Under the pieces are notes generated by a model. The model searched no databases and was not told where the DNA came from. It saw only the letters and a list, made by a program, of their open reading frames with translations. Both the position numbers and the translations under genes were made by a program. DNA of 64,000 bases from Pedobacter foliorum. Its GTDB lineage: Bacteria; Bacteroidota; Bacteroidia; Sphingobacteriales; Sphingobacteriaceae. The stretch is taken from NCBI RefSeq assembly GCF_013266735.1, contig NZ_JABSNU010000009.1:165410-229409 (forward strand). The letters run 5' to 3'. Position 1 is the first letter of the stretch; each line of letters begins with the position of its first letter. Below, piece by piece: positions 52,061-61,230 of the stretch.

Positions 52061-53062
52061 TTAAAACTCCATTCTAGATAATGGTGCAACATCTTGTTCC
52101 ACAAAATCCCTATTTAAATATTTAAAATGACCTGCAATAGCAATCATCGCTGCATTATCAGTGCAATACTGGAAAGCCGGTATATACACATTCCAATTTA
52201 GCTCCTCCGCTAAGGCAGTTAAACCTGCTCTCAATCCACTATTAGCTGACACTCCCCCAGCTATAGCGATCTCCTTAATTCCATATTGCTTCGCCGCTTT
52301 CTTTAACTTATTTAGCAATATGTGAACTATACTGTGCTGAACAGAAGCACAAATATCATTTAAGTTCTCTGAAATAAAGTTCGGATTCTCCTTTTCCTGA
52401 TTTCTGATAAAATACAATATGGAAGTTTTAAATCCACTAAAGCTATAATTGAGATCTTTGATTTGAGGCTCACCAAATTTATAAGCCAGAGGATTCCCTC
52501 CTGCTGCATATTTATCAATAAGAGGTCCACCTGGATAAGGTAAACTTAAAATCTTTGCTGTTTTATCAAATGCCTCACCTGCTGCATCATCAAGGGTTTC
52601 ACCTACAATCTCCATATCAAAATGGCTTCTCACGACGACAATTTGAGTATGTCCGCCGGATACTGTTAGACAAATGAAAGGAAATTTAGGTTTAGGATCA
52701 TCAATAAAGTGAGCCAAAATATGGGCGTGCATGTGGTTTACCGAGATTAATGGTAAATCTAACGCTAACGCAAATGACTTAGCAAATGAAACACCTACCA
52801 ACAACGACCCTAATAACCCTGGTCCCTGAGTAAAAGCAACTGCATTTAGTTCCTTTTTACTAACTTTAGCATCACCTAATGCCTGTTGTATTACCGGAAC
52901 AATATTTTGTTGATGAACCCTTGAAGCTAATTCAGGAATTACACCTCCATAATTTTGATGAATTGTTTGGTTTGCAATAACATTGGCAGTAATTTTGCCG
53001 TTGTTACATATAGCAACGGAGGTTTCATCGCAGGAAGATTCTATAGCAAGTATTACAGACAC
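52061..53062 (-). CDS. tsaD: tRNA threonylcarbamoyladenosine transferase TsaD
   Basis: Transfers threonylcarbamoyl to A37 of ANN-reading tRNAs together with TsaB, TsaE and TsaC. It has 333 residues with an ASKHA fold. The start codon is GTG (53062), giving MSVILAIESSCDETSVAICN. The metal-binding histidines are H110 and H114 in VNHMHAHILAH, with FTQGPGLLGSLLVG, CLTVSGGHTQ and IAGGVSANSGLRAG also present. It is divergent from the TamB gene, with the two start regions only about 24 bp apart. Confidence 0.97.
   Translation of the reverse strand: MSVILAIESSCDETSVAICNNGKITANVIANQTIHQNYGGVIPELASRVHQQNIVPVIQQALGDAKVSKKELNAVAFTQGPGLLGSLLVGVSFAKSFALALDLPLISVNHMHAHILAHFIDDPKPKFPFICLTVSGGHTQIVVVRSHFDMEIVGETLDDAAGEAFDKTAKILSLPYPGGPLIDKYAAGGNPLAYKFGEPQIKDLNYSFSGFKTSILYFIRNQEKENPNFISENLNDICASVQHSIVHILLNKLKKAAKQYGIKEIAIAGGVSANSGLRAGLTALAEELNWNVYIPAFQYCTDNAAMIAIAGHFKYLNRDFVEQDVAPLSRMEF
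52967..52997 (+). promoter_or_regulatory. Probable tamB promoter inside tsaD
   Basis: TTG (52967-52969), a 20-nt spacer, then TAATTTTG (52990-52997), an exact TAnnTTTG with ideal spacing. It lies within the first codons of tsaD on the opposite strand. Predicted start near 53001, giving a leader of about 85 nt to the proposed tamB start. Confidence 0.5.
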
Positions 53063-53081
53063 GTTTATTATTATTAAGCTA

Positions 53082-53089
53082 CAAAATTA
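53082..53089 (-). promoter_or_regulatory. tsaD -7 element overlapping the proposed tamB start
   Basis: Minus-strand TAATTTTG fits TAnnTTTG exactly. Transcription would start near 53078, about 16 nt before the GTG start of tsaD. The element covers the ATT codons at 53086 and 53089 proposed as the tamB start. No TTG is seen at -33 spacing. Confidence 0.4.
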
Positions 53090-56000
53090 TTAAAAAACTA
53101 TTAAAAATACTTCTTTGGATCGTTGCATCAGTATTATTACTTGCTGGTGTCATTTTATTTGCAATCCAATTTAGGCCTGTTCAAACTTTTGTAGCAAAAA
53201 AAGCGGCCGCATACTTATCTAAAGAGCTTAATACAACGATTTCCTTAACTGGCATATACATAAAACCTTTTAAGTATGTTGTTATAGAAAACTTACTAGT
53301 TCTGGATCAACAGAAAGATACTTTGCTAAATACGCCTAAATTTTTAGTAGACATCAATCAACTTTCGCTTAAAAAACGCATAGTTGACATCAATACTGTG
53401 CAAATTAATAATGGTGCCTTCTATTTGAAGTCGTACAAAGACAGATCTACTAATCTTGATTTTATTATTGACTATTTTGATTCTGGTCCTCCCACTGTTA
53501 AAACTAAAAAGAAGCCTTTTAAACTATCTTTTGATAGGGTTATATTGAACAACATGGATCTGAAGTACAAAAATCAGAGAGTTGACACCATTATAAATGG
53601 GGTTAATTTTGATGATGTTCACCTAACTAGCTTTAACGGAATCTTTGAAAAGCTAAATACTACTGATCATATTCTTCAGGCCGACATCAAAAACCTTACT
53701 TTTAAAGAGAAGAGCGGCTTTTATCTTAAAAACCTTACTGCTTTTACTACTGTTGACACGAATGCTATAGAGCTAAAGAACTTAATGCTGGTAACCAACA
53801 AGAGCAGGTTATCTGATTACTTTCAAATGCGGTTTAATAAATACCGCGACTTTAGAGACTATGTGAATAAAGTAAGAATGAAAGCTAATTTTAAGGATAG
53901 TCATTTAGCCTCACGAGACGTTGCCTTTTTTGCTCCGGAATTGAATGATATGAACCTGGAAATTGATGTTGATGGAAAGGTTACAGGTTTAGTTAACAAC
54001 CTTAAAGCAAAAAAACTAGCCGTAAAAGCTGGAAAAGCAACTTATATAAAAGGTGATTTTATCGTAAAAGGACTGCCAAATCTTAAAGAGACATTTATGG
54101 ATCTTAAAATAGAAATGGCAGGAACGAATAAAGCCGACCTGGATGAGATACTAACAAGTACAACTGGAAAAAAGACGAAAGTGATCCCTGCTGTCATTGG
54201 AAAATTTGGGAACATCAACTTTAATGGCTCATTTACTGGATTTCAAAATGATTTTATTGCCTATGGGGAGTTTAAAACTAAGCTAGGCAGGTTAGTTTCT
54301 GATGTTAACATGAAAATAGATAAGAAAGGAATTCCGTCTTACTCTGGTAATGTTAAATCATTCGACTTCAATTTAGGAAACCTGCTAGATGAGGATATGC
54401 TTGGAAAAATTTCCGCTTCTTTAAATGTACAAGGAAGAGGAACCGAAATAAAAAGTCTATCAGAAAAACTAAATGGAGATATAGATTACATTGACTTTAA
54501 TCAGTACCGATATAGGAATGTAAAAATTGACGGGACATTTGATAAAAAGTATTTTGATGGTCGCTTGAAAATTAATGATAAGAATGTTCAGCTTGTTTTT
54601 GATGGCGGAGTAAATTTAAATCCCCAATTGCCAGTCTTTAATTTTAAGGCCACTATTAATAATGCGAAGTTAAAAGCCTTAAAACTATACAAAGATTCTT
54701 TAAAGGTTGATGCTACATTTAGCACCAATTTCTCTGGAACTAACCTAAATAACATTCAGGGTAAACTTTTAATTCAACAAATTAGATTAGATAATGTTAA
54801 AGGGATTTACAATATTGATTCCGTAGAGCTAAAAGCTTCAGGTATAGGAAAAGATAGGGACCTGACAATTCATTCAGATATCCTGGATGCCAGCTTAAAA
54901 GGGCAATATAACCTGAACACCATTCCTTCATATTACAAAGCACTAGCGAAGAAGTACATCCCTTCTCTTAAGACTGTCATTCTTCCCTATGGTGATCAAA
55001 TCTTTCAGTTCAATCTGAAAATAAAAAGATTTGAGCCTATTGCAGAGCTTCTTGCCCCTGGCTTATCAATTGAAGATGAGGCAGTTTTTATAGGCAACTT
55101 TGACTCTCCAAACAACATAGCTACTTTAAACGGCTTTATAAAAAAGCTAAAATACGATGGTATTACAGCAAACAACATTATCATTGACGAGAATACTTCT
55201 GTAAATCAGATTCAGGCAATTATAACTTCCGACAGGGTAGATTTAAATGATAGCTTGTACATTAAGAATGTCAACATCTCAAATATCCTTAGAAATGATA
55301 GCCTTTCACTCAACTTAAAACTTGCCAATTCAGATGATGCGAATCAACTGGATTTAAACGGTTTGGTAGAGTTTGCAAATGATACAACGGCTAGAGTTAG
55401 TATCCTCCCATCCCAGCTTACTGTGAATAATGAAGATTGGAAAATCCAGGAAAAAGTTAGAATTAACTTTCACGAAGGAAAAACAGAGATTACCAATTTT
55501 GATTTAAGCAATGGCAATCAATTGCTCACGGTAGATGGAGTTCTTTCGGATGATCCAAAAGACCTACTGCTTGTTGGCTTTAAAAATTTCAGTTTAAAGA
55601 CAATAAATCCTTTTGTTAAGGCGTATGGAGTTCAGTTGGCGGGTAACATCAATGGAGAAACTAAGTTATACAACATCCTAAAATCACCTAAAATAACTGA
55701 CAATATAAAAATCGACTCTTTAGCCTTTAACAACACTTACATTGGTGATTTAACAGATACTTCATCCTATGATCGCGCAAATAATGTCGCGAACATTTAC
55801 ACCAATATAGTCTCTTCCGACAGAGAAACTCTTCGCGTATTAGGAGCGCTAGATCTTGAGAAGAAAGAAATGGACCTAAACATCAACCTTGACAAAAGTG
55901 AATTGGCTGTTTTGGAACCTTTTGTTAATGAACTTGTGTCAAATCTTAAAGGTCATATTTCTTCATCTCTAACTGTTAAAGGCCCTTTTAAAAAGCCTGA

Positions 56001-57588
56001 AATCAACGGTGAGGTTTCTTTTGACAAGGGTGAAGTGACGGTTAACTATCTTAAAACAAGATATACACTAAACGACCGTGTAGAGGTTCATAACAGCGTG
56101 ATCGATATTAATGATCTGAAGTTACTTGATATTGATGGTAACCAGGCAATCGCAAATGGCACTGTTGACCTCAATAACATCAATACGCCAACTCTGGATA
56201 TCGACATTGATGCTAAGGATTTTATGGCCTTAAATACTACTGAAAAAGATAACGGCATATATTATGGAAAAGCCTATGGCACCGGTACTTTTAGGTTTAA
56301 AGGGCCAACAAATAAGTTATTTATAGATATTAACGCCAAAACGGAAAAAGGTACTGTTTTTAACCTCCCTCTTAACAGTTCTGAAACTGTATCAAATAAA
56401 GATTTCATAACTTTTGTAAGCAAAGACACCACTAAGGTTGTAAAAAAAGCAACGAGTTTTGACGGTCTTACAATGAGTCTAAAACTTGAGGTTGATGCAA
56501 ACAGTACAGCAAATATTTATACTACATTAGGAAATCTTAGTGGAAAAGGATACTCTAAAAACCTGGCGCTTAACATCAACAGCCTGGGCGATTTTGAGAT
56601 GTCTGGTGACTATATAATTGAAACAGGAAGTTTTGATTTTACAGCTCAGGAGATTATAAACAAGAAATTTAACATTAGGCAAGGTGGTACTATCCGTTGG
56701 ACAGGAAACCCTACTACCGCGCAAATAAACCTAAAAGCGATCTACTCTCTTCGTGCAGGACTTAGTGATCTTTATACTGCAGCTAACAGGGATGGCGGTA
56801 ACAATGCTAATGAACGCGTTTTAACTGAGGTTGAAATGGGTTTAAGTGGATCACTATTAAAACCGGACATCAAACTTGACATCTTCTTCCCATCAAATCC
56901 TGCCATTAAAGAAGAAATGCAATCTTACTTTAATGATGACAACAACAGAAACCTTCAGGCGCTTAGTTTGATCATAAGACGTAGTTTCGCTCCTGGTACA
57001 GGAAAAGAAGCGCTAGGTAAGCAATTAACGTCCGGGGTGGCAAGTACTGCCACTGAGCTGTTGTTTAATCAGTTTAACAATGTTTTATCTTCACTTAATC
57101 TTGACTTCGTGGATATTAATATCCGTTCGTTAAGTGAGGCCAATGCCTCTTTCAGATTTTTTAATGACCGCATTGTTTTAAATGCCGGAATTGTAGACAA
57201 GCGCAGTACCAACGATTTATCACCAATTGGATTTACCAGAAATAATGTTGGTGGAGAGGTTGAGGTTTTAGCATTAATTAAGAAGGATGGTACTCTAGTA
57301 GGTAAGCTTGCCAACAAGCCGCCTACTCAACAAAATACTTTCTTTAACACTGGTATTAGTCAAAACAACAATGTAACCTCTTTTGGACTTATTTATAGTC
57401 AGCAATTTGACAGCTTCAGAGAGTTCCTTCAGAGAATAACGGGCAAATACAACCAAAATCTGAAGAAGAAGACTGAGGAAGAACTTCTGAAGAAAAAAGC
57501 AGAGGAGGAGAAAAAGTCAATCCCGGTTAATAAGCCCACAGCAAATAAGGAAGCTGTTACTCCTGAAAAAAAGAGCAAAAAAAAGTAG
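53086..57588 (+). CDS. TamB-like translocation and assembly module protein (DUF490)
   Basis: A very large envelope protein: about 1500 residues if begun at ATT 53086. It links inner and outer membranes and is thought to move lipid or help outer-membrane protein assembly. The N-terminal anchor (KKLLKILLWIVASVLLLAGV) and the AsmA-like RPVQTFVAKKAAAYLSKEL lie upstream of the first usual start codon (TTG 53323). The frame is open from 53047, but only ATT (53086, 53089) offers a plausible start. Long repetitive beta-strand (beta-taco) sequence and a C-terminal DUF490 domain (about 1060-1430) follow, then a lysine-rich tail. tamA is not adjacent. Confidence 0.85.
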   Translation: MIKKLLKILLWIVASVLLLAGVILFAIQFRPVQTFVAKKAAAYLSKELNTTISLTGIYIKPFKYVVIENLLVLDQQKDTLLNTPKFLVDINQLSLKKRIVDINTVQINNGAFYLKSYKDRSTNLDFIIDYFDSGPPTVKTKKKPFKLSFDRVILNNMDLKYKNQRVDTIINGVNFDDVHLTSFNGIFEKLNTTDHILQADIKNLTFKEKSGFYLKNLTAFTTVDTNAIELKNLMLVTNKSRLSDYFQMRFNKYRDFRDYVNKVRMKANFKDSHLASRDVAFFAPELNDMNLEIDVDGKVTGLVNNLKAKKLAVKAGKATYIKGDFIVKGLPNLKETFMDLKIEMAGTNKADLDEILTSTTGKKTKVIPAVIGKFGNINFNGSFTGFQNDFIAYGEFKTKLGRLVSDVNMKIDKKGIPSYSGNVKSFDFNLGNLLDEDMLGKISASLNVQGRGTEIKSLSEKLNGDIDYIDFNQYRYRNVKIDGTFDKKYFDGRLKINDKNVQLVFDGGVNLNPQLPVFNFKATINNAKLKALKLYKDSLKVDATFSTNFSGTNLNNIQGKLLIQQIRLDNVKGIYNIDSVELKASGIGKDRDLTIHSDILDASLKGQYNLNTIPSYYKALAKKYIPSLKTVILPYGDQIFQFNLKIKRFEPIAELLAPGLSIEDEAVFIGNFDSPNNIATLNGFIKKLKYDGITANNIIIDENTSVNQIQAIITSDRVDLNDSLYIKNVNISNILRNDSLSLNLKLANSDDANQLDLNGLVEFANDTTARVSILPSQLTVNNEDWKIQEKVRINFHEGKTEITNFDLSNGNQLLTVDGVLSDDPKDLLLVGFKNFSLKTINPFVKAYGVQLAGNINGETKLYNILKSPKITDNIKIDSLAFNNTYIGDLTDTSSYDRANNVANIYTNIVSSDRETLRVLGALDLEKKEMDLNINLDKSELAVLEPFVNELVSNLKGHISSSLTVKGPFKKPEINGEVSFDKGEVTVNYLKTRYTLNDRVEVHNSVIDINDLKLLDIDGNQAIANGTVDLNNINTPTLDIDIDAKDFMALNTTEKDNGIYYGKAYGTGTFRFKGPTNKLFIDINAKTEKGTVFNLPLNSSETVSNKDFITFVSKDTTKVVKKATSFDGLTMSLKLEVDANSTANIYTTLGNLSGKGYSKNLALNINSLGDFEMSGDYIIETGSFDFTAQEIINKKFNIRQGGTIRWTGNPTTAQINLKAIYSLRAGLSDLYTAANRDGGNNANERVLTEVEMGLSGSLLKPDIKLDIFFPSNPAIKEEMQSYFNDDNNRNLQALSLIIRRSFAPGTGKEALGKQLTSGVASTATELLFNQFNNVLSSLNLDFVDINIRSLSEANASFRFFNDRIVLNAGIVDKRSTNDLSPIGFTRNNVGGEVEVLALIKKDGTLVGKLANKPPTQQNTFFNTGISQNNNVTSFGLIYSQQFDSFREFLQRITGKYNQNLKKKTEEELLKKKAEEEKKSIPVNKPTANKEAVTPEKKSKKK

Positions 57589-57611
57589 GTTATAAATAAC
57601 CTACTTTTTTT
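57578..57611. terminator. Terminator overlapping the tamB stop codon
   Basis: A run of A, then GTAGGTTA (57585-57592), pairs with TAACCTAC (57597-57604) followed by seven T. The TAG stop of tamB lies within the left arm, and the right flank abuts the last base of ribBA (57612), so it serves both converging genes. Confidence 0.85.
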
Positions 57612-58823
57612 CTAGCCTTTCATTATTTGATGCCCCATCTTGTCACGCTTAGTTTTAAGATAAAGCTCATTATGAATATTACTTTCTATTTCTATTGGAA
57701 TGTTTTCTACAATCTCCAAGCCATAGCCAATTAAACCGGCACGCTTGGTTGGGTTATTAGACATCAATCTCATTTTAGTGATACCTTGTGCTCTTAGTAT
57801 TTGAGCTCCAACACCGTAATCTCTTTCGTCTCCTTTAAAGCCCAATTTAATGTTTGCCTCAACGGTATCCAAGCCGGCATCTTGTAAGTTATATGAACGC
57901 AGTTTATTAACAAGTCCGATTCCTCTTCCTTCCTGATTCATGTATACGATTACACCTTTCCCTTCTTTATCAATCATCTCCATAGCTTTGTGCAATTGAG
58001 GACCACAATCGCATCTGCATGATCCAAAAATATCGCCGGTAACACAAGAACTATGTACTCTTGTTAATACTGGTTCATCTAAAGACCACTCTCCTTTACT
58101 AATTGCCAAATGCGTTGCACCAGTATCAATTTGAGTATAGGCAGTCATTTTGAAATCTCCCCATTGTGTAGGTAAGTTTACAGTTACCTCTTGTTCTATC
58201 AGACTTTCTTTGCTTAATCTGTATTCGATAAGGTCTTTTATGCTGATTATTTTAAGCTGATGTTGTGCTGCAATTTTAATAAGGTCAGGAAGTCTTGCCA
58301 TTTCACCATCATCCTTCATAATCTCAACTAAAACCCCCGCAGGTTCCATCCCAGCAAGTCTGGCTAAATCGACAGAAGCTTCAGTATGTCCTGAGCGTCT
58401 TAAAACTCCTCCATCTTTAGATCTTAATGGAAAGATATGTCCAGGTCTACCCAATTCAGCAGGATCAATATTGGGATCAATTAAAGCTTTAATAGTTTTT
58501 GATCTGTCGGAAGCAGAAATACCGGTTGTACAGCCATGGCCTCTTAAATCAACAGAAACCGTGAAATTAGTTTCGAAAGCGGCTGTGTTTTTTCCCACCA
58601 TTAACTCCAAACCTAATTCATCACACTTTTCTTCTGTTAACGGCGCACAGATTAAACCTCTACCGTAAGTTGCCATGAAATTTATCATTTCAGGAGTAGC
58701 ATTTGCAGCAGCTGTAATAAAATCGCCTTCGTTCTCTCTATCTTCGTCATCTACAACAATAATAGCTTTACCCGCTTTTATTTCTGCAATAGCTTCTTCT
58801 ATTGTATCTAGTTTGATTTCCAT
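57612..58823 (-). CDS. ribBA: Bifunctional DHBP synthase/GTP cyclohydrolase II
   Basis: Supplies both precursors of riboflavin. 403 residues from ATG 58823 (MEIKLDTIEEAIAEIKAGKA); an in-frame start 11 codons earlier lacks support. The N-terminal RibB domain has VDDEDRENEGDF and the HTEASVDLARLAG motif. The C-terminal RibA domain has the zinc ligands in SSCVTGDIFGSCRCDCGPQL and the catalytic MNQEGRGIGLVNK. It is a single gene; no FMN riboswitch is evident in the 162-nt upstream gap. Confidence 0.97.
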   Translation of the reverse strand: MEIKLDTIEEAIAEIKAGKAIIVVDDEDRENEGDFITAAANATPEMINFMATYGRGLICAPLTEEKCDELGLELMVGKNTAAFETNFTVSVDLRGHGCTTGISASDRSKTIKALIDPNIDPAELGRPGHIFPLRSKDGGVLRRSGHTEASVDLARLAGMEPAGVLVEIMKDDGEMARLPDLIKIAAQHQLKIISIKDLIEYRLSKESLIEQEVTVNLPTQWGDFKMTAYTQIDTGATHLAISKGEWSLDEPVLTRVHSSCVTGDIFGSCRCDCGPQLHKAMEMIDKEGKGVIVYMNQEGRGIGLVNKLRSYNLQDAGLDTVEANIKLGFKGDERDYGVGAQILRAQGITKMRLMSNNPTKRAGLIGYGLEIVENIPIEIESNIHNELYLKTKRDKMGHQIMKG

Positions 58824-58891
58824 TTTTCTGAATATATCAATAATCAAGTAACACAAACAAGTTGCCTGATTAGTTAGTAAGATTTACAGTG

Positions 58892-58899
58892 CAAAGTTA
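58892..58899 (-). promoter_or_regulatory. -7 element of ribBA
   Basis: Minus-strand TAACTTTG fits TAnnTTTG exactly. Predicted start near 58888 with a leader of about 65 nt. No TTG at ideal distance. Confidence 0.4.
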
Positions 58900-58985
58900 C
58901 AATCTTCAAATCCAATATCACGCTACAAACTATCATAAATAAGTAATGAATATTAGGTGTTTACCTCAATTAGAGATTGTAAATG

Positions 58986-60404
58986 CTATTTTTTCTTTTT
59001 GAAAAGATTTATAAATACCTGTTTAAAATAACCCACGTCGAATAAAGCGGAATCAACAGTTGCCTTATAAGTTAAGAATGCACCTAAAGGCGACAGAATA
59101 AATATAGCCAACCACATTCCAAAGAAAGGAAGTAAAGAGCCTGTAGTTGCCGACTTTTCAGAAACTGTGGCTATAATGTGGTACAGAAGAAAAAATACTA
59201 TTGCCATTACAACAGGTAATCCAAGTCCACCCTTTCGTATTATAGCTCCCAATGGAGCTCCAATAAAGAACAGTAAAACACAGGAAACAGCTAAGGTAAA
59301 CTTTCGTTGGTATTCCAGTTGTACCTTTATTATACTTCTGGTTCTATCTTCATAATCGCCAACCCTATTGGAGGTAGCTTGTTTTACGGAGGTTGCTAAA
59401 TCTAAAGCGCTTTGAACAATTGCAAGCCTTTGCTTTTCAGGAAATGTCTTTAAAATATCTCCTTTTATTTCTTTTGCCGGTACTTTAACTTTAGTGTACC
59501 CTTTAGCGTAGTTGTTTTGCCTATAGTAGTTGTTTACAGTAGCAGAGGCGAATTTATTTACGCTATCCAGCTCTTTCACTAAGGAGTCGCGTTTCTTCGT
59601 CAGACCCTTTAAATTTAGCATCTGAGTATTGTTCCTAAAATCCTGTTCGTCTGTTCTGGCCATTTTAAAACTAGAAATATCAAACTTCTGGTCAGTTTCA
59701 GTAAATCTCATCCTAGTTAATTCCTGCCTTGGGTTATTATAGGTATTACGGCCGCTCGACTCTTCGTACCTTACGCCATTTTTTAATTTCAGAAACAGGT
59801 ACTTATCATTGCTGTACATTTTACCTTCTTTGGCAATAATGATCTTAGCCATTCCATTTGTATTTGTATGATCATAAATCATTACATCATACAATGAAAC
59901 CCCATCGTCTCCTTTTTTGTTAACCCTGATAGAATAGCCTGGTATACTGTTATTAAAAACCCCTTCTTTAATTAAAAAGGATAGTTTTTTATTAGTTATA
60001 TCCCATAAAAGCGATCCGTATTTCAAATTCGCCTTGGGTAGCATATAATCTGAAAAAATGAAGGAGCTTATGGCTATACATATAATGAGGACAAAAAGAG
60101 GCCTCATCGCTTTCTGAAGCGACAGTCCTGCAGACTTAATAGCAACCAGCTCATAATTCTCCCCTAGTGTCCCAAAAGTCATTATAGATGACAATAAAAT
60201 GGACAAAGGAAGTGCCATCGACACATTTGCCGCAGAAGCATAATACATTAACTCTAATATAATGTACCATTCGAATCCCTTTCCTATTAAATCATCTACA
60301 TATTTAAATAGGAAAAGCATTAACAAAATGAACATCACAATAAAGAATGTGACGAAGAAGGGCCTTATAAATGCTTTGAGTAGAAGTAAATGAATCTTTT
60401 TCAA
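58986..60404 (-). CDS. LptF/LptG family lipopolysaccharide export permease
   Basis: Inner-membrane permease of the LPS transport machine. It has 472 residues: an N-terminal set of transmembrane helices (about 12-35, 48-75, 97-120), a periplasmic jellyroll region (about 125-345), and three C-terminal helices with FIGAPLGAIIRKGGLGLPVV, the hallmark of YjgP/YjgQ permeases. The start is a TTG (60404), since no in-frame ATG precedes the first helix. Only one such permease occurs here, so the partner is elsewhere. A START-like gene lies 30 nt upstream on the same strand. Confidence 0.93.
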   Translation of the reverse strand: MKKIHLLLLKAFIRPFFVTFFIVMFILLMLFLFKYVDDLIGKGFEWYIILELMYYASAANVSMALPLSILLSSIMTFGTLGENYELVAIKSAGLSLQKAMRPLFVLIICIAISSFIFSDYMLPKANLKYGSLLWDITNKKLSFLIKEGVFNNSIPGYSIRVNKKGDDGVSLYDVMIYDHTNTNGMAKIIIAKEGKMYSNDKYLFLKLKNGVRYEESSGRNTYNNPRQELTRMRFTETDQKFDISSFKMARTDEQDFRNNTQMLNLKGLTKKRDSLVKELDSVNKFASATVNNYYRQNNYAKGYTKVKVPAKEIKGDILKTFPEKQRLAIVQSALDLATSVKQATSNRVGDYEDRTRSIIKVQLEYQRKFTLAVSCVLLFFIGAPLGAIIRKGGLGLPVVMAIVFFLLYHIIATVSEKSATTGSLLPFFGMWLAIFILSPLGAFLTYKATVDSALFDVGYFKQVFINLFKKKK

Positions 60405-60408
60405 TATA

Positions 60409-60416
60409 CAAATGTA
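60409..60416 (-). promoter_or_regulatory. Possible -7 element of the LptF/G gene
   Basis: Minus-strand TACATTTG fits TAnnTTTG exactly and ends 4 nt before the TTG start codon, so any transcript from it would be leaderless. No proper -33 TTG. It may be a chance match because the gene could be read from the upstream START-like gene. Confidence 0.3.
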
Positions 60417-60434
60417 GACAAAGCTATTGAAAAA

Positions 60435-60815
60435 CTAGGCACCAATTACACTGTGCAGGTAGTTAATCTGATTATCCCAAATTAGTGTACGCTCGGCCAA
60501 TGTATCATCAGTAGCGAAATCTGTTATAGAAAGTGCTACATCATTTGTCAATTCGTCTTGTACAATTTCCATCTCAAAATAACAGTGTGGCTCATCTTCG
60601 AGCCATTTAAACTTTACTGACTTATTTTCTTTAACACTTAGCAACTTTGCTTTCTGGACTTCATCGTCCCATGTAAATGTGTACATCTGATCTCTGAAAA
60701 TCACATCATCGGCAAACCATTGAGACAACCCATTTGGCTCACTAATAAAACTAAATAAAATACGTGGAGACGACCTCAATTCATATTCTAACGTAAATTT
60801 TTTCTTTTCTGACAT
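60435..60815 (-). CDS. START-like/AHSA1-type small-ligand-binding fold protein
   Basis: 126 residues from ATG 60815 (MSEKKKFTLEYELRSSPRIL); an upstream in-frame start at 60848 adds an unlikely polar leader. The pattern LRSSPRILFSFISEPNGLSQ followed by WFADDV, then FKWLEDEPHCYFEMEI, matches the START-like domain proteins that I recall as conserved in Bacteroidota next to the LptF/G permease. The function is unknown; the fold usually has a hydrophobic ligand pocket. Probably co-transcribed with the permease. Confidence 0.85.
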   Translation of the reverse strand: MSEKKKFTLEYELRSSPRILFSFISEPNGLSQWFADDVIFRDQMYTFTWDDEVQKAKLLSVKENKSVKFKWLEDEPHCYFEMEIVQDELTNDVALSITDFATDDTLAERTLIWDNQINYLHSVIGA

Positions 60816-60887
60816 CGTTGAACACTTATATTCTGAATTATTAGACAATTTTTTTAATTTATATTTCTAAAGAAAAGTAATTTATTC

Positions 60888-60895
60888 TATATTTG
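60888..60895 (+). promoter_or_regulatory. -7 element of the tRNA-Met gene
   Basis: TATATTTG fits TAnnTTTG exactly and lies 24 nt upstream of the mature tRNA. No TTG is present at the usual upstream distance. Confidence 0.55.
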
Positions 60896-60919
60896 CAACT
60901 CTTTAGAAAAAAGACGCCC

Positions 60920-60993
60920 GGCGGGGTAGCTCAGATGGTTAGAGCGCAGGATTCATAACCCTGAGGTCGGCAGTTCGATCCTGCTCCCCGCTA
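60920..60993 (+). tRNA. tRNA-Met (CAT anticodon)
   Basis: A 74-nt cloverleaf. Acceptor GGCGGGG (60920-60926) pairs with CCCCGCT (60986-60992) with one G-T at the end; D arm AGCTCAGATGGTTAGAGC; anticodon stem-loop CAGGATTCATAACCCTG with anticodon CAT; T arm GGCAGTTCGATCCTGCT. The 3' CCA is not encoded. The paired first position and standard acceptor favour elongator Met over initiator. A tRNA-Ile2 (modified CAT) cannot be wholly ruled out by sequence alone. Confidence 0.93.
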
Positions 60994-61001
60994 CTTGAAT
61001 G

Positions 61002-61030
61002 AAAGCTCACAGAAATGTGGGCTTTTTTAC
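61002..61030 (+). terminator. Terminator after tRNA-Met
   Basis: AAAGCTCAC (61002-61010) pairs with GTGGGCTTT (61017-61025; one G-T pair) and runs into TTTTTTA. The following 220 nt up to the Ogt gene hold only a short direct repeat of TGACGCAT (61145 and 61157) and the Ogt promoter. Confidence 0.85.
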
Positions 61031-61230
61031 GTTTAAAGCCATTTAAACAGCATTCTATACAATAGTGCATTGAGACTTTCATGAATTCAATATACTAACA
61101 ATAATCTATTACTTACGTAAAAACAAACTAAAATCGCTTGTCTTTGACGCATTAACTGACGCATAAGATTCAATACTTATTCCTTAAAACAAAAAACCGG
61201 TCACCTTTAATTTCTATTTCCTTTATTTTG

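Noticed and set aside
58824..58985. FMN riboswitch upstream of ribBA
   Set aside because: The gap is only 162 nt and lacks the conserved RFN-element blocks.
61040..61180. Integrase fragment next to tRNA-Met
   Set aside because: A minus-strand reading ending in SDFSLFLRK looked faintly integrase-like, but it is short and without the conserved R-H-R-Y residues.
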